In this document: positions 52,555 to 62,492 of the stretch, piece after piece
Numbering within the stretch: position 1 is the first letter of the stretch
Layout of the letters: the number at the start of each line of letters is the position of its first letter
Source of the DNA: Favolaschia claudopus
Taxonomy: Eukaryota > Basidiomycota > Agaricomycetes > Agaricales > Mycenaceae
DNA length: 64,000 nucleotides
Direction: 5' to 3'
NCBI GenBank assembly: GCA_037176885.1
Contig: JAWWNJ010000020.1
Location: forward strand, 1,302,001 to 1,366,000
Notes under the pieces: generated by a model
What the model was told of the DNA's origin: nothing
Databases searched by the model: none
Seen by the model: the letters and a program-made list of their open reading frames with translations, nothing else
Translations under genes and position numbers: made by a program

Positions 52555-53262
52555 TTATCCAAAGCCTGGTGAAGGTCCTTCATGCGCTCCGCCAGAGTTA
52601 CCGCCAACTCCTTACGACGTGGACAGGTATATGAATCTGCGCGGTGCTTTCCCCCACAATTGAGGCATTCCACAGGGCCCGAACATTGAGAGGTGTCGCC
52701 ATGGGGATGATCGGCCTATCAGAAAATAAACCGAGGTGGCTAGAAGCCGGGAGAGCTCACGGGGAACCAGAGCTAACCAAGTGCAAGTGCGAGGGCACAG
52801 AGACGGCACAAGAGATGGGGGCAAAGAGTAAGAAGATCCATTACAGCTACGCTAGACATCAACCTTTTCGCGTGATTGGAGAAGGAAGTATACTGAGCCA
52901 GCACGTTTCGGCTTACGCCCGCTGGCCACGATGGCGGCTGTCTGCGATTCGGAAGGGGGGCGATTGACCCAAGTTGGGAGACCGTTGACTGGGCCCAGCT
53001 CCGGATTTCGGAGCTCAAATTCGCGCCTCAACTCTCCCATGTCGGTGACCTCATCAAACGGCACTCCGTTCACCTGAAGGTGGGCGTGCAACGCTACCGG
53101 CGCAACGCGGCCACCAGGCAAGACCGCAGGACCCCAACGAGACCACTCCTTGCTGAGTTAGTCAGTAGCTGCCGCAGATCCAGGGACCAGAAAAATGCTG
53201 GTGCTACTTTGCGGGTTCACAAGCGGATGTTGGACTGTCCGACAGATGCCGTGTGGTCATGA
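52555..53262 (-). pseudogene. LINE ORF1 (gag-like, CCHC zinc knuckle) fragment
   Basis: The minus strand reads ALHAHLQVNGVPFDEVTDMG, ELRREFELRNPELGPVNGLP and SESQTAAIVASGRKPKRAGS with VYFLLQSREKV, then loses frame. It resumes with a zinc-knuckle-like run GPVECLNCGGKHRADSYTCP (Cys-Cys-His-Cys, about 52640-52690) and RRKELAVTLAERMKDLHQAL. This is the texture of the nucleic-acid-binding first ORF of fungal LINEs. Only a piece remains and at least one frameshift separates the two halves. It lies directly upstream of the truncated Gypsy pol on the opposite strand, so it was probably the target of that insertion. Confidence 0.55.
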
Positions 53263-53380
53263 GACGAACAGCTGGAGGTTCATATATTGTATGTGAAATG
53301 AACGGCGCTGTGTTTCCCGATAAAATTGGTCAATTCAGAGTCGTTCCTTATCATGCAAACGAGAAGTCATTGATAAACAA

Positions 53381-56300
53381 ATGGATTCTTGGATCGAACT
53401 CGGCGTGATCGAACCGTCTCGAAGTCCATGGGCTGCGCCTGTGTTCACGGTCTGGCGAAACGGGAAGCCCCGAATGGTTATCGATCTTCGAAAACTCAAT
53501 GAGATGGTCGTACCAGATGAATTCCCTCTGCCTCGACAAGAAGACGTTCTTCAAGCCTTGGAAGGATCACAGTGGTTAACAACCCTGGATGCCTTAGCTG
53601 GATTTACACAGCTCACCATGCATCCCGACTCCGCCGAAAAATTGGCGTTTCGGACGCATCGCGGCCTGTGGCAATTTGCGCGAATGCCATTCGGGTACAG
53701 GAATGGACCTAGTGTATTTCAAAGAGTCATGAATACCGTTCTCGCACCTTTCCTCTGGCTATTCGCACTGGTTTATATTGACGACATTGTTATTTATTCT
53801 CGGACCTTTGAAGATCATGTCAAACATCTGGACGCCGTCTTTGGTGCAATTGCAAACGCGAATCTCACCTTGTCGCCTCCGAAATGCCACATTGGTTACC
53901 AGTCGCTGATGCTGCTCGGTCAGAAGGTTTCTCGACTCGGACTTTCCACGCACAAGGAAAGGGTCGACGCAATACGTGAACTTGAAGTTCCTAGGAACGT
54001 ATCAGAACTCCAAACATTTCTTGGGATGATGGTTTACTTCTCGTCGTATGTGCCGTTTTACGCCTGGATTGCGCTACCTCTTTTCGGATTATTGAAGAAA
54101 GGAGTGCCTTGGGAATGGACGGATTTGCATCAGGAAGCATTCGAACTTTGCAAAACGGCTTTAACCAACGCACCGGTTCGAGGGTATGCAATCCCTGGGC
54201 TGCCGTACCGCGTATACTCCGACGCATGCGATTATGGCGTGGCTGGAATTCTTCAACAAGTTCAACCAATGAAGATTCGGGATCTGCGTGGAACGAAGGC
54301 ATATGAGCGACTTGAAAAGGCTTTTCAGGCAAAGGAACCTATTCCTCAGCTGGTCACGTCGATCAAAGGATTTGACGACATACCACAATGGGCTGACACA
54401 TTCGAGGATACCACTGTCCACGTTGAACGAGTCATTGCTTACTGGTCCAGAGTGTTGAAATCACCCGAGAGAAACTACTCACCGACCGAACGCGAAGCTC
54501 TTGCTCTCAAAGAGGCGTTGATCAAGTTCCAAGTTTTTCTTGAGGGAGAGAAAATTGCGGCCATAACTGACCATGCCGCGCTCACCTGGAGTCGGACATT
54601 TCAAAACGCAAACCGGCGACTACTCACCTGGGGAACAATCTTTGCGGCCTATCCTGAGCTTCAAATCATCCATCGGGCCGGTCGTGTTCATTCAAACGTC
54701 GATCCTGTCTCGAGACTACGGCGGAGAGTTCTTTTACAGGTTGGCCCGGAATCGGACGAGACTCCTTTGTTGACCTTGTCAGCTTGCGACCCACTTCGAA
54801 ACATGTACGACGAACTTGGTCCTAGATTCGAAGAGCGTTTGCTTTCTGTTGCTGAGAAAGGAACGAAGTTCATGGAAGACCCGGAGGACTTGGATGTGTT
54901 CAAAGCGAATCTAGAATCATCTGAATCGCATGAACTCACGGGAGATGACGTTGGAGTTTCTTCTCGCTCTTTCAACATTATGGTTAGCTTGCCATCCGAG
55001 GAGAAAAAAGAGTGGATTGAAGCGTACAAAAAGGATCCGCACTTTTCCAGTGTTTTGGACTCGTGGAAGAAGGAAGTCAATTGGAACAATCCATCTTTTC
55101 CGCAGTACCAGCTCGCTGATGACGGATTACTTTACTTCGAGGACTGGAATGGCAATAATTGCCTCTGCGTCCCTGAGAGTTTGCGGTCAAAAATTGTCGC
55201 GGAAATTCATGACGGTCTCACAGAAGGAGCTCGCGCGGGTTTTCATCGAACTTATAACCGAATTGCGTCAACATACTATTGGCCTCGAATGTCACGACTC
55301 ATCAAGCAATACACCTGCACTTGCGATATATGTCAGAAAACAAAGCCTCGAAATCACCCACCGTTTGGACTCCTCCAGCCAATTCCAATTCCATCCCAAC
55401 CTTTCGAAGTAGTATCGATGGACTTCATCACGGAACTACCTGAATCGGATGGATACGACGCGTTGCTTGTCATCGTCTGCAAACTCACAAAGTATGCAAT
55501 TTTCATACCTTGTAAAACGAAGATAGACGCGGAGGATACAGCCAAATTATTCTGGGAACATGTGGTCGCTCACTATGGACTACCGCTTCAGATTATCTGC
55601 GACAGGGATACACGTTGGCGACACACCTTCTGGGGAGAATTGACACGACTAATGGGATTGAAACGCGCCTTAAAGACTTCCTACCATCCTCAAGCCGATG
55701 GCCAGACTGAGATTTTGAACCAGTTCATCGAGACCGCGTTGCGTGCGTACATTGGATCAAAAACAGAATGGAAACCGTTCGTGCTCGCACTGGGATTGTC
55801 TTACAACACGACTCCCCATTCCAGCTCTGGATTCTCTCCAGCATACCTCCTTCGGGGATTTCAGCCTTGAACAGCGACCTTGCTCAGTGGAATGGAGCCA
55901 GTGGACCGGCGAGTCGACGCTGGGGGGGATGGAGAGACAGAGACAGAAAGGTTAGCCGATGTCAACGGAACGGAAACAAAATTCGGGCCGAAGCCAAATT
56001 TAGGCGCTGTCAAAACTCTTTCTTCCGCAAATATCGTCGACTCTCCGCCCATCGCAGACGAACGAGCTGGAGCCATGATTGAACAGTTTGAGTCGCTTCG
56101 CACTCGGGCTAAGGAAGCTCTACTTCTCGCTCAAGTCTTTCAGCGCCGTGCCTACAACAAAGGACGTTTGATTCGAGAATTCGAAGAAGGGGACTTCGTT
56201 GTTATCAATCCCCATTCTCTTAGGCTCCTCAAAGATGAGAAGGGACGGGGTAAAAAGTTATTGCTCAAGTATGACGGCCCTTTCGAAATCAGTGGGAAAC

Positions 56301-56647
56301 CGAGCCCGGTAACGTACCGTCTCCGACTCCCGGTTTCCTATGGCATTCACCCCGTCATTAACATTGCTCATTTGGAACCCTATGCTTCATCACCTCCGGA
56401 ACTTGGCGATCGTCCCAGTCGATCACTCAACCGTGACGACTTCGATAAACTACCAGAAGAAGAGATTGAAGAAATTCTGGCAGAACGATGGAGAAAGGTT
56501 CGTGGTCGGCGGGTTCAACAATTCAAAGTTCGTTGGAGAGGCTTTGGGCCAGAGGACGACGAATGGCTCACCAAACGAGGACTCCGCAATGCTCCTGAAG
56601 TACTGTCAAGGTGGATCGATCAGGGACGAGCTGCGTCAAACCCTTGA
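53381..56647 (+). pseudogene. Gypsy (chromovirus-type) pol: RT, RNase H, integrase, chromodomain
   Basis: A single frame, broken only by a TGA at 55868-55870. Domains in order: reverse transcriptase (ELGVIEPSRSPWAAPVFTVW, YIDDIVIYS); RNase H (YSDACDYGVAGIL, ITDHAALTW); integrase zinc region (GFHRTYNRI...TCTCDICQKTK); integrase core with Asp in VVSMDFITELPES, Asp in ICDRDTRW and Glu in HPQADGQTEILNQFIE; then, beyond the stop, the integrase C-terminal part (FEEGDFVVINPHSLRLL, YDGPFEISGK) and a chromodomain (EEIEEILAERWRKV, FKVRWRGFGPEDDEWLTKRG). Coding sequence begins inside the reverse transcriptase near 53345; protease and gag are missing. Chromodomain integr­ases direct insertion toward marked chromatin in known chromoviruses. 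Recent: nearly intact apart from the 5' truncation and the stop. Confidence 0.9.
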
Positions 56648-56902
56648 TTCCCTCCTCTCTGTTGAACAACTCACATTTATACCCTGTGTCTCCGACTCGT
56701 CCCTCATTCATTGCTACTTCCCTCATTTATTCACCGTGGCTGCCGTCTGTGACGAGTCCTGCTTCCCTAATCTCCCGAAGACGTCTCTCTTACTCCCAGC
56801 GGTGCTGTCTCCATCGATCTTTCTAAGGACTCCACTTTCGACGACATTCCGCCACTCGTCTCTCCTCCGCCTTCACCTCCTCCACTTCCTCTCTCGCCTT
56901 CA

Positions 56903-57830
56903 TTGGAGCGCGAACTGTTTGGCAGCGATTCCTCGCAAGATGCGTCCGAACCAGATGACCAGCCTATCGTCACTCATTACGCAGACGAAATCCACGTTGC
57001 GCCGGTTGTCTTTCCAAACACCATCTACTCGGTCGGTAATCTGCTCGCGGCAGCTTGCTGGTTCTCGCGGGATGAACTGCTGGGCAATCTGCTCGCTTCC
57101 CTGCTCGGAGGAACCGAGGCAGATTACAATTTTCCTGCGCCCCATCTCTGCATCTACCAGCTCCCGAACGGTCAAATCTCCATTTATCTCCACTACATCG
57201 AGCTCTTCTATCAGCGTCTGCGCACATGCGCCGGGCTCATTCTCACCGCGCTCAATAACCATCCCGTTAACACTGGTGGTTTCTACGCAGATGCCATTCC
57301 TGTCACTATCCCTCGAACAAATCGGCCTCCCCTTCCCTTCCCTCGCTATCTTCCTCGGTCTCAATCGCCGCCGCCCGGTTGAACCTCGCGCCTTCGACTC
57401 GTTTGACGACGCCTTGGAGTTCATTAATTATTTTCGACGGGCATTCCGTTATGGGTTGGCTTATTTGGGGAAGATAGAGGCGACGGCTCTGCGCTTGCGT
57501 GAGGAATCGGTCGTTAATCCCGGGGCCGGGGTAAACATGAGTTCGGAGGAATGGTTGGCGCGGTCAACGGGTCTGGACGATTGGGTGGAAGGATTGGAGG
57601 CGTGGTTGAATCGTTATTTGTTCAACAATTACAACATCCACCGTGCTGACACGTCTTGCTCCTACCTCTATTCGGAGCAAGGCTTCTCGGTTTTCATCAC
57701 CGTGGAGGACGACGAGAAGGAATGGCTCGTGCCCCATGTCTACGCTGGAAAGGTTCATGGCGATTTGACGGCGCGTTTTCATGTTCGGAGTGGCGAGTTC
57801 GGCCAGTATCTCGCACGATATGGATACTAA
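56903..57830 (+). pseudogene. Extra ORF between pol and 3' LTR, unknown function
   Basis: Frame 1 (56903-57382) starts MERELFGSDSSQDASEPDDQ and reads PIVTHYADEIHVAPVVFPNT, NLLAAACWFSRDELLGNLLA, LCIYQLPNGQISIYLHYIEL and NTGGFYADAIP. Near 57310 the sense reading passes to another frame: LEQIGLPFPSLAIFLGLNRR, FDDALEFINYFRRAFRYGLA, LDDWVEGLEAWLNRYLF and VPHVYAGKVHGDLTARFHVR, to a stop at 57830. One base of shift would join them to a protein of roughly 300 residues. It ends 25 bp before the polypurine tract, so it belongs to the retroelement. I recognise no domain. Start uncertain; earlier sequence (56648-56900) is Ser/Pro-rich and may belong to it. Confidence 0.5.
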
Positions 57831-57855
57831 CGCGGTGACTTCACGCTCATCGAGT

Positions 57856-57863
57856 GGGGGGGA
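57856..57863 (+). other. Polypurine tract
   Basis: GGGGGGGA before TATGTCGTGGAT, the same as at 35844-35851. Confidence 0.7.
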
Positions 57864-58290
57864 TATGTCGTGGATACTGGTGCGCATTAACTCGACGACC
57901 GTTCGTCTCTATACCGTTTCCTAACTACTTATTATTTCTTAATTCCAATCCCCTCGTTCCTTAGATATACATTTCCAGCCTCGCCGTTTCCTAGATATAT
58001 ATATTAATTTCCAAACTTAGTTACTATAACTACTTGTGGTGTATTTAAGCTGGCGGGTACACTCGAATATATTCACTTTACTCTTTCACAACCTCTTCGC
58101 TCTTGCGCGCCCTCTGCGACTGCTTAATAGCCTCGCATTCGCCTCGGGAATTGGTAACGTTGAATACTTACCTCTTTCTAGGCATCTTGAATACTTCAAG
58201 GTCCCACGAGCCCGCGGCTCATCGTCTTGTTTATTCTTGCGTCACGCTAGGGACTTGTAAGTGACGCAAGGGACTTGTAAACGGGTTTAG
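57864..58290 (+). repeat. 3' LTR of the Gypsy pol element (end approximate)
   Basis: Starts TATGTCGTGGATACTGG. It contains AT-rich promoter-like sequence (ATATATATTAATTTCC) and a pair of GGGACTTGTAA repeats near 58250-58278. No 5' LTR exists in the window to fix the end; the transposase-like fragment downstream starts near 58309. Confidence 0.5.
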
Positions 58291-58308
58291 TCAACTTATA
58301 AATTGTCG

Positions 58309-58570
58309 TTATCTATAACAGTCGCAGAGAGACAGAGAGCAGCGCTCGAGGAAATCCTTGTCAGACATATTGTCAGTGTAAAATATTGCTGGCTGGTCGT
58401 GTCCGTAGCGCTGGAGCGACTCGCGCATGCGATGGAGCGCAAGTTCAAATTGGGACTGGGATTTTGTTGCGACGAGATTGCATACCCGTATTTCACCGTT
58501 TCCGGCCCAGAAGAGCGGAAACTCAAGATACCCCAGTTCTAGGACTTTGTCCACTGGAGCTGCATTGTTA
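58309..58570 (-). pseudogene. Fragment with FYTDNMSDKDFLE motif (exonuclease/transposase-like)
   Basis: The minus strand reads DKVLELGYLEFPLFWAGNGE, IRVCNLVATKSQSQFELALH and RMRESLQRYGHDQPAIFYTD, then NMSDKDFLE, and is cut off by the LTR. The pattern resembles the RNase-H-like region of a large agaric family with similarity to 3'-5' exonucleases and transposases, which I know only from memory. No start, and the catalytic remainder is absent. Confidence 0.45.
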
Positions 58571-58629
58571 CTCTGACCTGATCAAATTGTAGACTGCGAT
58601 ACACTGAGTATTTCACCGAATTGAATCAT

Positions 58630-58631
<2 letters not shown>

Positions 58632-58671
<40 letters not shown>
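58632..58671 (+). repeat. Poly(A) run of 40
   Basis: Forty uninterrupted A residues between CATGC and CAGGCAAAC. It could be the tail of a retrotransposed copy, but no LINE or processed transcript is recognisable upstream. Confidence 0.9.
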
Positions 58672-58672
<1 letters not shown>

Positions 58673-58993
58673 AGGCAAACATGCGCTACAAGGACCCCGG
58701 ATTATCGGGCCTTTGGAGGCTAGATACCCAAAATCCCGAAATCGATTTGTTTTCGGACAGAAAAAAAAGTCCCCACGCTTTCCGAGACTGCAGAAATCGC
58801 GTTTTTCAGCGTCCGGTCATTTTTCATTTTATTCCTCCCGAAAATCCTTTAATTTTTGTCCGGACAGCGGGGACCTAGCCAGGGGTCCTGATTTGATAGC
58901 GTTTAGGAAAAATCGGTCATTCCGAGGCTTTTCTGGGTGCCGAAAACGCGTTTTCCCGGCCGAGGGATTTCCCCTTGGAGAAGGGAAAACAAT

Positions 58994-59179
58994 AGGGGCG
59001 CTCAATTCTTAGCTCGTCAGCTCGTCTCGTCCGTAAAATGTCGATCTTTTGATGAGGGGATCAAATTTGATGGGAAGTGGAGAGAAATGCGGAGTGGGAT
59101 CAGCAGCTCATCAGCTCATCATGCAATTAAATAATTTCTGGGACGAGACGAGCCGACGAGCTAAGAATTGAGCGCCCCT
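58994..59179 (-). mobile_element. 186-bp MITE, AGGGGCGCTCAATTC family, copy 3
   Basis: Opposite orientation to copies 1 and 2. The left flank is AAT and the right AAT is found at 59180-59182 and again beyond the hAT insertion (59721-59723). Confidence 0.9.
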
Positions 59180-59181
59180 AA

Positions 59182-59714
59182 TAGGGTTCGCTGACATGAC
59201 AATTAAATTGTCAGCTGACTGACAAATAATTGTCAGTCACTGACTGACTATTAGTTATTTTCCTGTGGGCCAAATTTTGAGCTGACAATTCTGACAGACC
59301 CCCTTCGCACAGCGCCTGTACCGCTGACTTTGTGCACTGAAAATCCGAGCGAGGTGGGTGGAATTTAGTGTAAAGCAAGCCTGATCAATTTGGGACTTAT
59401 CGCCCCAGTTTCCGTCTTATCATGCTCGCCGGCCGTGTTGCGGCACTGTTGCCGAGAGAGATCATGTGCGATGATCGCACCTCAACGCAGCTGAGAAAAT
59501 CCTCAAGAGCTCTCTGAGCCTTGAATGTTGCTGTCTGAGCCATGAAGCTCCTACGGACCAGATCCCAAGTCGTCAACGGGTACTGACAGTTTATTCAAGG
59601 GCAGTTTCCCGATTTGGTAATTGTTATCTGTTATCTGTCAGTCCTGACTGTCAGCCTGACATTCTGACTGACAATTAATTATTTTCCTCAGAACCCAATT
59701 GTCAGCGAACCCTA
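59182..59714. mobile_element. 533-bp hAT-like MITE with exact 8-bp duplication
   Basis: Ends TAGGGTTCGCTGACA / TGTCAGCGAACCCTA, flanked by GCCCCTAA at 59174-59181 and 59715-59722. Repeated CTGACAATT and CAGTCAGGA motifs (TGTCAG) lie inside both ends. TAGGG ends with an 8-bp duplication are typical of hAT. It inserted into the right terminus of the AGGGGCGC MITE. Confidence 0.92.
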
Positions 59715-59720
59715 GCCCCT

Positions 59721-59824
59721 AATGACCCACCGTGGAAATCCCGACCGTTTTGCCATCGGAATGGGTTCCCGGTTCCTCGAGCTTTTTGATCGCAAAATAG
59801 TCGAGATTCCCACGGTGGGTCATT
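59721..59824. repeat. 104-bp hairpin AATGACCCACCGTGG
   Basis: AATGACCCACCGTGGAAATC at the left pairs with GATTCCCACGGTGGGTCATT at the right (one mismatch). It is part of the host MITE interior or a separate small foldback. Confidence 0.7.
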
Positions 59825-60327
59825 TTGTTTTCGGCGTTTTCGGCACCTCGGAATGACCCGATTTTCCCGAAACTGGAACACGTTCTGATCACGTGTCGCA
59901 ACATTTTTTTTTTTGTATCAGCATTTTTATACCGCAACAAGTAAACTATCTACTAAGACGCGGTGCCCATAGGGCGATAAATAGGGGGGGAAGTAGCTCT
60001 AGGGGGGAGTCGTCCGTAGTTGGTAGAGTATAGTCTCGGAGTGTAAGGTATGTAGTGTGGATTATTGCTGTTTGCAAAAATGTTGGCCGGACTGCCTTTT
60101 TCGGAAAACCAACGGTTTTTCAGGCGGAGAGCGGTTTCGATAGAACTCAGCCATTCCTTGTCGTAGACACAAAATTCGAGTTGTTTCCTACCCTCGGGAC
60201 CAGCCGACACGCTCTACGTTGAGAACTAAACACCAAACACTTGAAATATTGACCCTCAAAATAATTGCTAGTGTTCGCTCACTTTTTGCATATCTTGCTC
60301 ATTCTATATTCTACGATGAGAGACCCA

Positions 60328-61044
60328 CGCCTCCCCCAGTCTGACATTGCCAAATAGGGAAAGACTTACCAAATATAGTAATGGGCGGAAGACGAGGCAG
60401 CGGATGTATCCTGCCGATTGGCATGCTTTGCTGTGGTCACTCTCGTCGATTGGTATGTAGTATGCTCCGCTTGATATGGGTGGTGTGCGCAGGATATGGG
60501 TTCGAACCCGATGGCACACCTTTTATCTTTTCACACCCTGAAACTGTTTAATTTTTCTTTTTGGCACACCGTACTTTTTCCCCGGCGAGCCCCTTGTTTC
60601 CTAGCCTGAATAGGATGTGTTTGGCACCTTTTCCTCTTCTCCATAATTCTACAGAGCAGCACATCATCAAAACTACCCCAGATCACTAGTCAGTTTATCG
60701 AGCTCTTCTTGAGAAACAAAATGAGCATTCACTATAATCATCTCAATCTATCATCTTGACCTTAAGGAATACCCCAGGGCTCCATTTGGAATAACTCAGT
60801 GTCCTCAAATGTCAAAACATTCAATGAAAGTATGAAAATTTCCTTTTTTGGACCGAAATGTCTTTCAGTGTGAAGGTGTGGACCAAATCGTTGCTCCGCC
60901 ATAGTAATATGCTTCTTAAGCGCCTTCAGTCCAAGCGACACGCCATTTGAACTTGAAAAACGCGTCTAAGACGCGGTCAGACTGACAAACGTAAGCCTGA
61001 CACGTGGTGGGAAATCATGCCGTAATGTCAGACTGGGGGAGGCG
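60328..61044. mobile_element. 717-bp segment with 21-bp inverted ends (MITE candidate)
   Basis: CGCCTCCCCCAGTCTGACAT at the left and ATGTCAGACTGGGGGAGGCG at the right, perfect over 21 bp. No target duplication found. The segment ends 190 bp before the IS630/Tc1 transposase start, so it could alternatively be related to that element's upstream end. Confidence 0.55.
60467..60525 (+). other. tRNA-half-like hairpin with perfect B-box
   Basis: GGTGTGC and GCACACC (7-bp stem) enclose ATGGGTTCGAACCCGAT, which contains GGTTCGAACCC and a nearly paired T-stem, followed by TTTT. The D and anticodon arms are lacking, so it is not a tRNA. Confidence 0.4.
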
Positions 61045-61235
61045 AAGGGGTTTTTTCTACGATGCTCTGGTAACAACCTATGCAAGAGTAAATACCCTTG
61101 CACCACTCCTATGTTGTGTTTTAGGCGAAACCTGTTCCCAGCTCGTCGTCGCCGCCGTTTCTTTTGTCACAGTGCTGTGACAGTGTACTCACACTTGACT
61201 TTGACCGCCTCTCCTCCCTACGGACACTTGACACC

Positions 61236-62421
61236 ATGCCCAAAGGAGTTTCTATCTCCGAGTCAACTTGCTGGACCGTTGTAAGGATGCTTGTCTGCAA
61301 CAAATCCCCGGAAGAAATTCGGGCCTGGACAGATGTAAGTCCTCGACAACAACGCCGAATATTCAAGCGCTGGAAAGATACTGCGGATGTAAACACAACA
61401 CGGGGCGACTCTATCGCTCGAGGACGGCCCCGCAAGCTCACGTCGCAAGATGTTGCTGTGGGTCCTGGTCTTCCGCTCTATTCTGGGAATAATCAGCATA
61501 AACTCGCAGTTTCTCCAAGGCTCGGTCGACACCACCTGCGACACATATCTGGATGAGCTACAGGAGTCCCTCGAGACTATCTGTGGTGCGGAAGTGTCTA
61601 AAGCAACTATCTGGCGCACACTGCGACGCAAAGGCTATCGCATGAAGAAGGTATGATCATTCTTATGCTCTGAATGTATCCCCTTCATTCAGCTATCTCA
61701 GATTACTCGTAAAGCTCTCGAACGAAGTGTGCGCAAGCGAGCAGCATATTCCTTCAAAATTGGTTGTCGATATTCATCGGAGCAGCTTGTCTTTGTCGAC
61801 GAGAGTGCAGCTGATCGGCGGACAACTTATCGTGGGTATGCCTGGGCTTTTGGAGGGAATCGTGCTGTACGAAAGGCTTTCTTTGTGCGGGGGCGGAGGT
61901 GGGGCTCCTTCTTTGGTCACTATAAATACTAACAGTCATCGCAGATATTCAACCTTACCGGCATTGTCGCTCGACGGAATTATTACTGTCGACATCGTCG
62001 AAGGATCTTTCAATAAGCTTCTATTTGCACGGTTTATTGACGGTCTTCTGGACCAAATGAACCCGTTTCCCGGTCCTAATTCTGTGATTGTGATGGACAA
62101 TTGTCGTATCCACAAGTGCCCTGAAGTCCTTGACATGATCACGGAGCGGTATGGTACAAAATTCAGCTTGTGAACCCATTCTCATCTTCTCTTCCTTCTA
62201 GCGGCATGCGCTATGTATTTCTTCCTCCCTACTCTCCGGATTATAACCCGATTGAGTTGGCCTTTTCTGCCATCAAGGCCCATATACGTCGCACGGGCGG
62301 AATACTGCGTGCTGCTATGACCGACGATGATGATCAGGATGTATATCTTCGTTTATTGGAGGCTGTATATACTGTTACCCCTGCAGATGCTGCGGGGTGG
62401 TTCCGCCACGCGGGTTACTGA
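61236..62421 (+). CDS. IS630/Tc1-type (DDE) transposase, five exons, apparently intact
   Basis: Exons 61236-61457, 61510-61650, 61693-61898, 61945-62148 and 62202-62421 join in frame to 330 residues. All four introns are short (42-53 bp) with GT-AG borders. The N-terminal helix-turn-helix part reads SPEEIRAWTDVSPRQQRRIF, followed by the linker RGRPRKLTSQDV. A second helical part is DELQESLETICGAEVSKATI with WRTLRRKGY. The catalytic domain has the first Asp in QLVFVDESAADRRT, the second in SVIVMDNCRIHKCPEV, and the acidic third residue in FLPPYSPDYNPIELAFSAIK (Glu in NPIE). The enzyme would cut and paste elements at TA sites. No terminal inverted repeat pair was found around it, so its cognate element is undefined. 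It is the only complete transposase in the window and a candidate driver for the TA-type MITEs. Confidence 0.88.
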
Positions 62422-62492
62422 ATAAAATCAAAGTATTTGAAGTAAAGTATGGGGGGGCAAAATGTGCGGCACTAGCTATTAGATCATATTTT

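Larger units (their letters stand above)
58905..59870. mobile_element. Host MITE split by nested insertions
   Basis: 58905-58955 (AAAAATCGGTCATTCCGAGG, TGCCGAAAACGCG) and 59823-59870 (GTTTTCGGCACCTCGGAATG) are inverted copies of each other. Removing the two MITEs in between (58994-59179 and 59182-59714, with their duplications) rejoins AAAAC-AAT-GACCC, so this was one element of about 250 bp before the insertions. Confidence 0.6.

Noticed and set aside
56340..56900. First part of the 496-residue plus-strand frame 56340-57830
   Set aside because: It overlaps the integrase C-terminus and chromodomain in another frame; only its later part (after about 57310) looks like real protein.
58632..58671. 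Poly(A) as the tail of a LINE insertion
   Set aside because: No LINE coding sequence or target duplication is visible on either side; the origin is left open.
60300..61070. TTCTACGATG at 60309 and 61056 as a target duplication for the 60328-61044 element
   Set aside because: The copies are not directly adjacent to the inverted ends, so they do not fit an insertion footprint.
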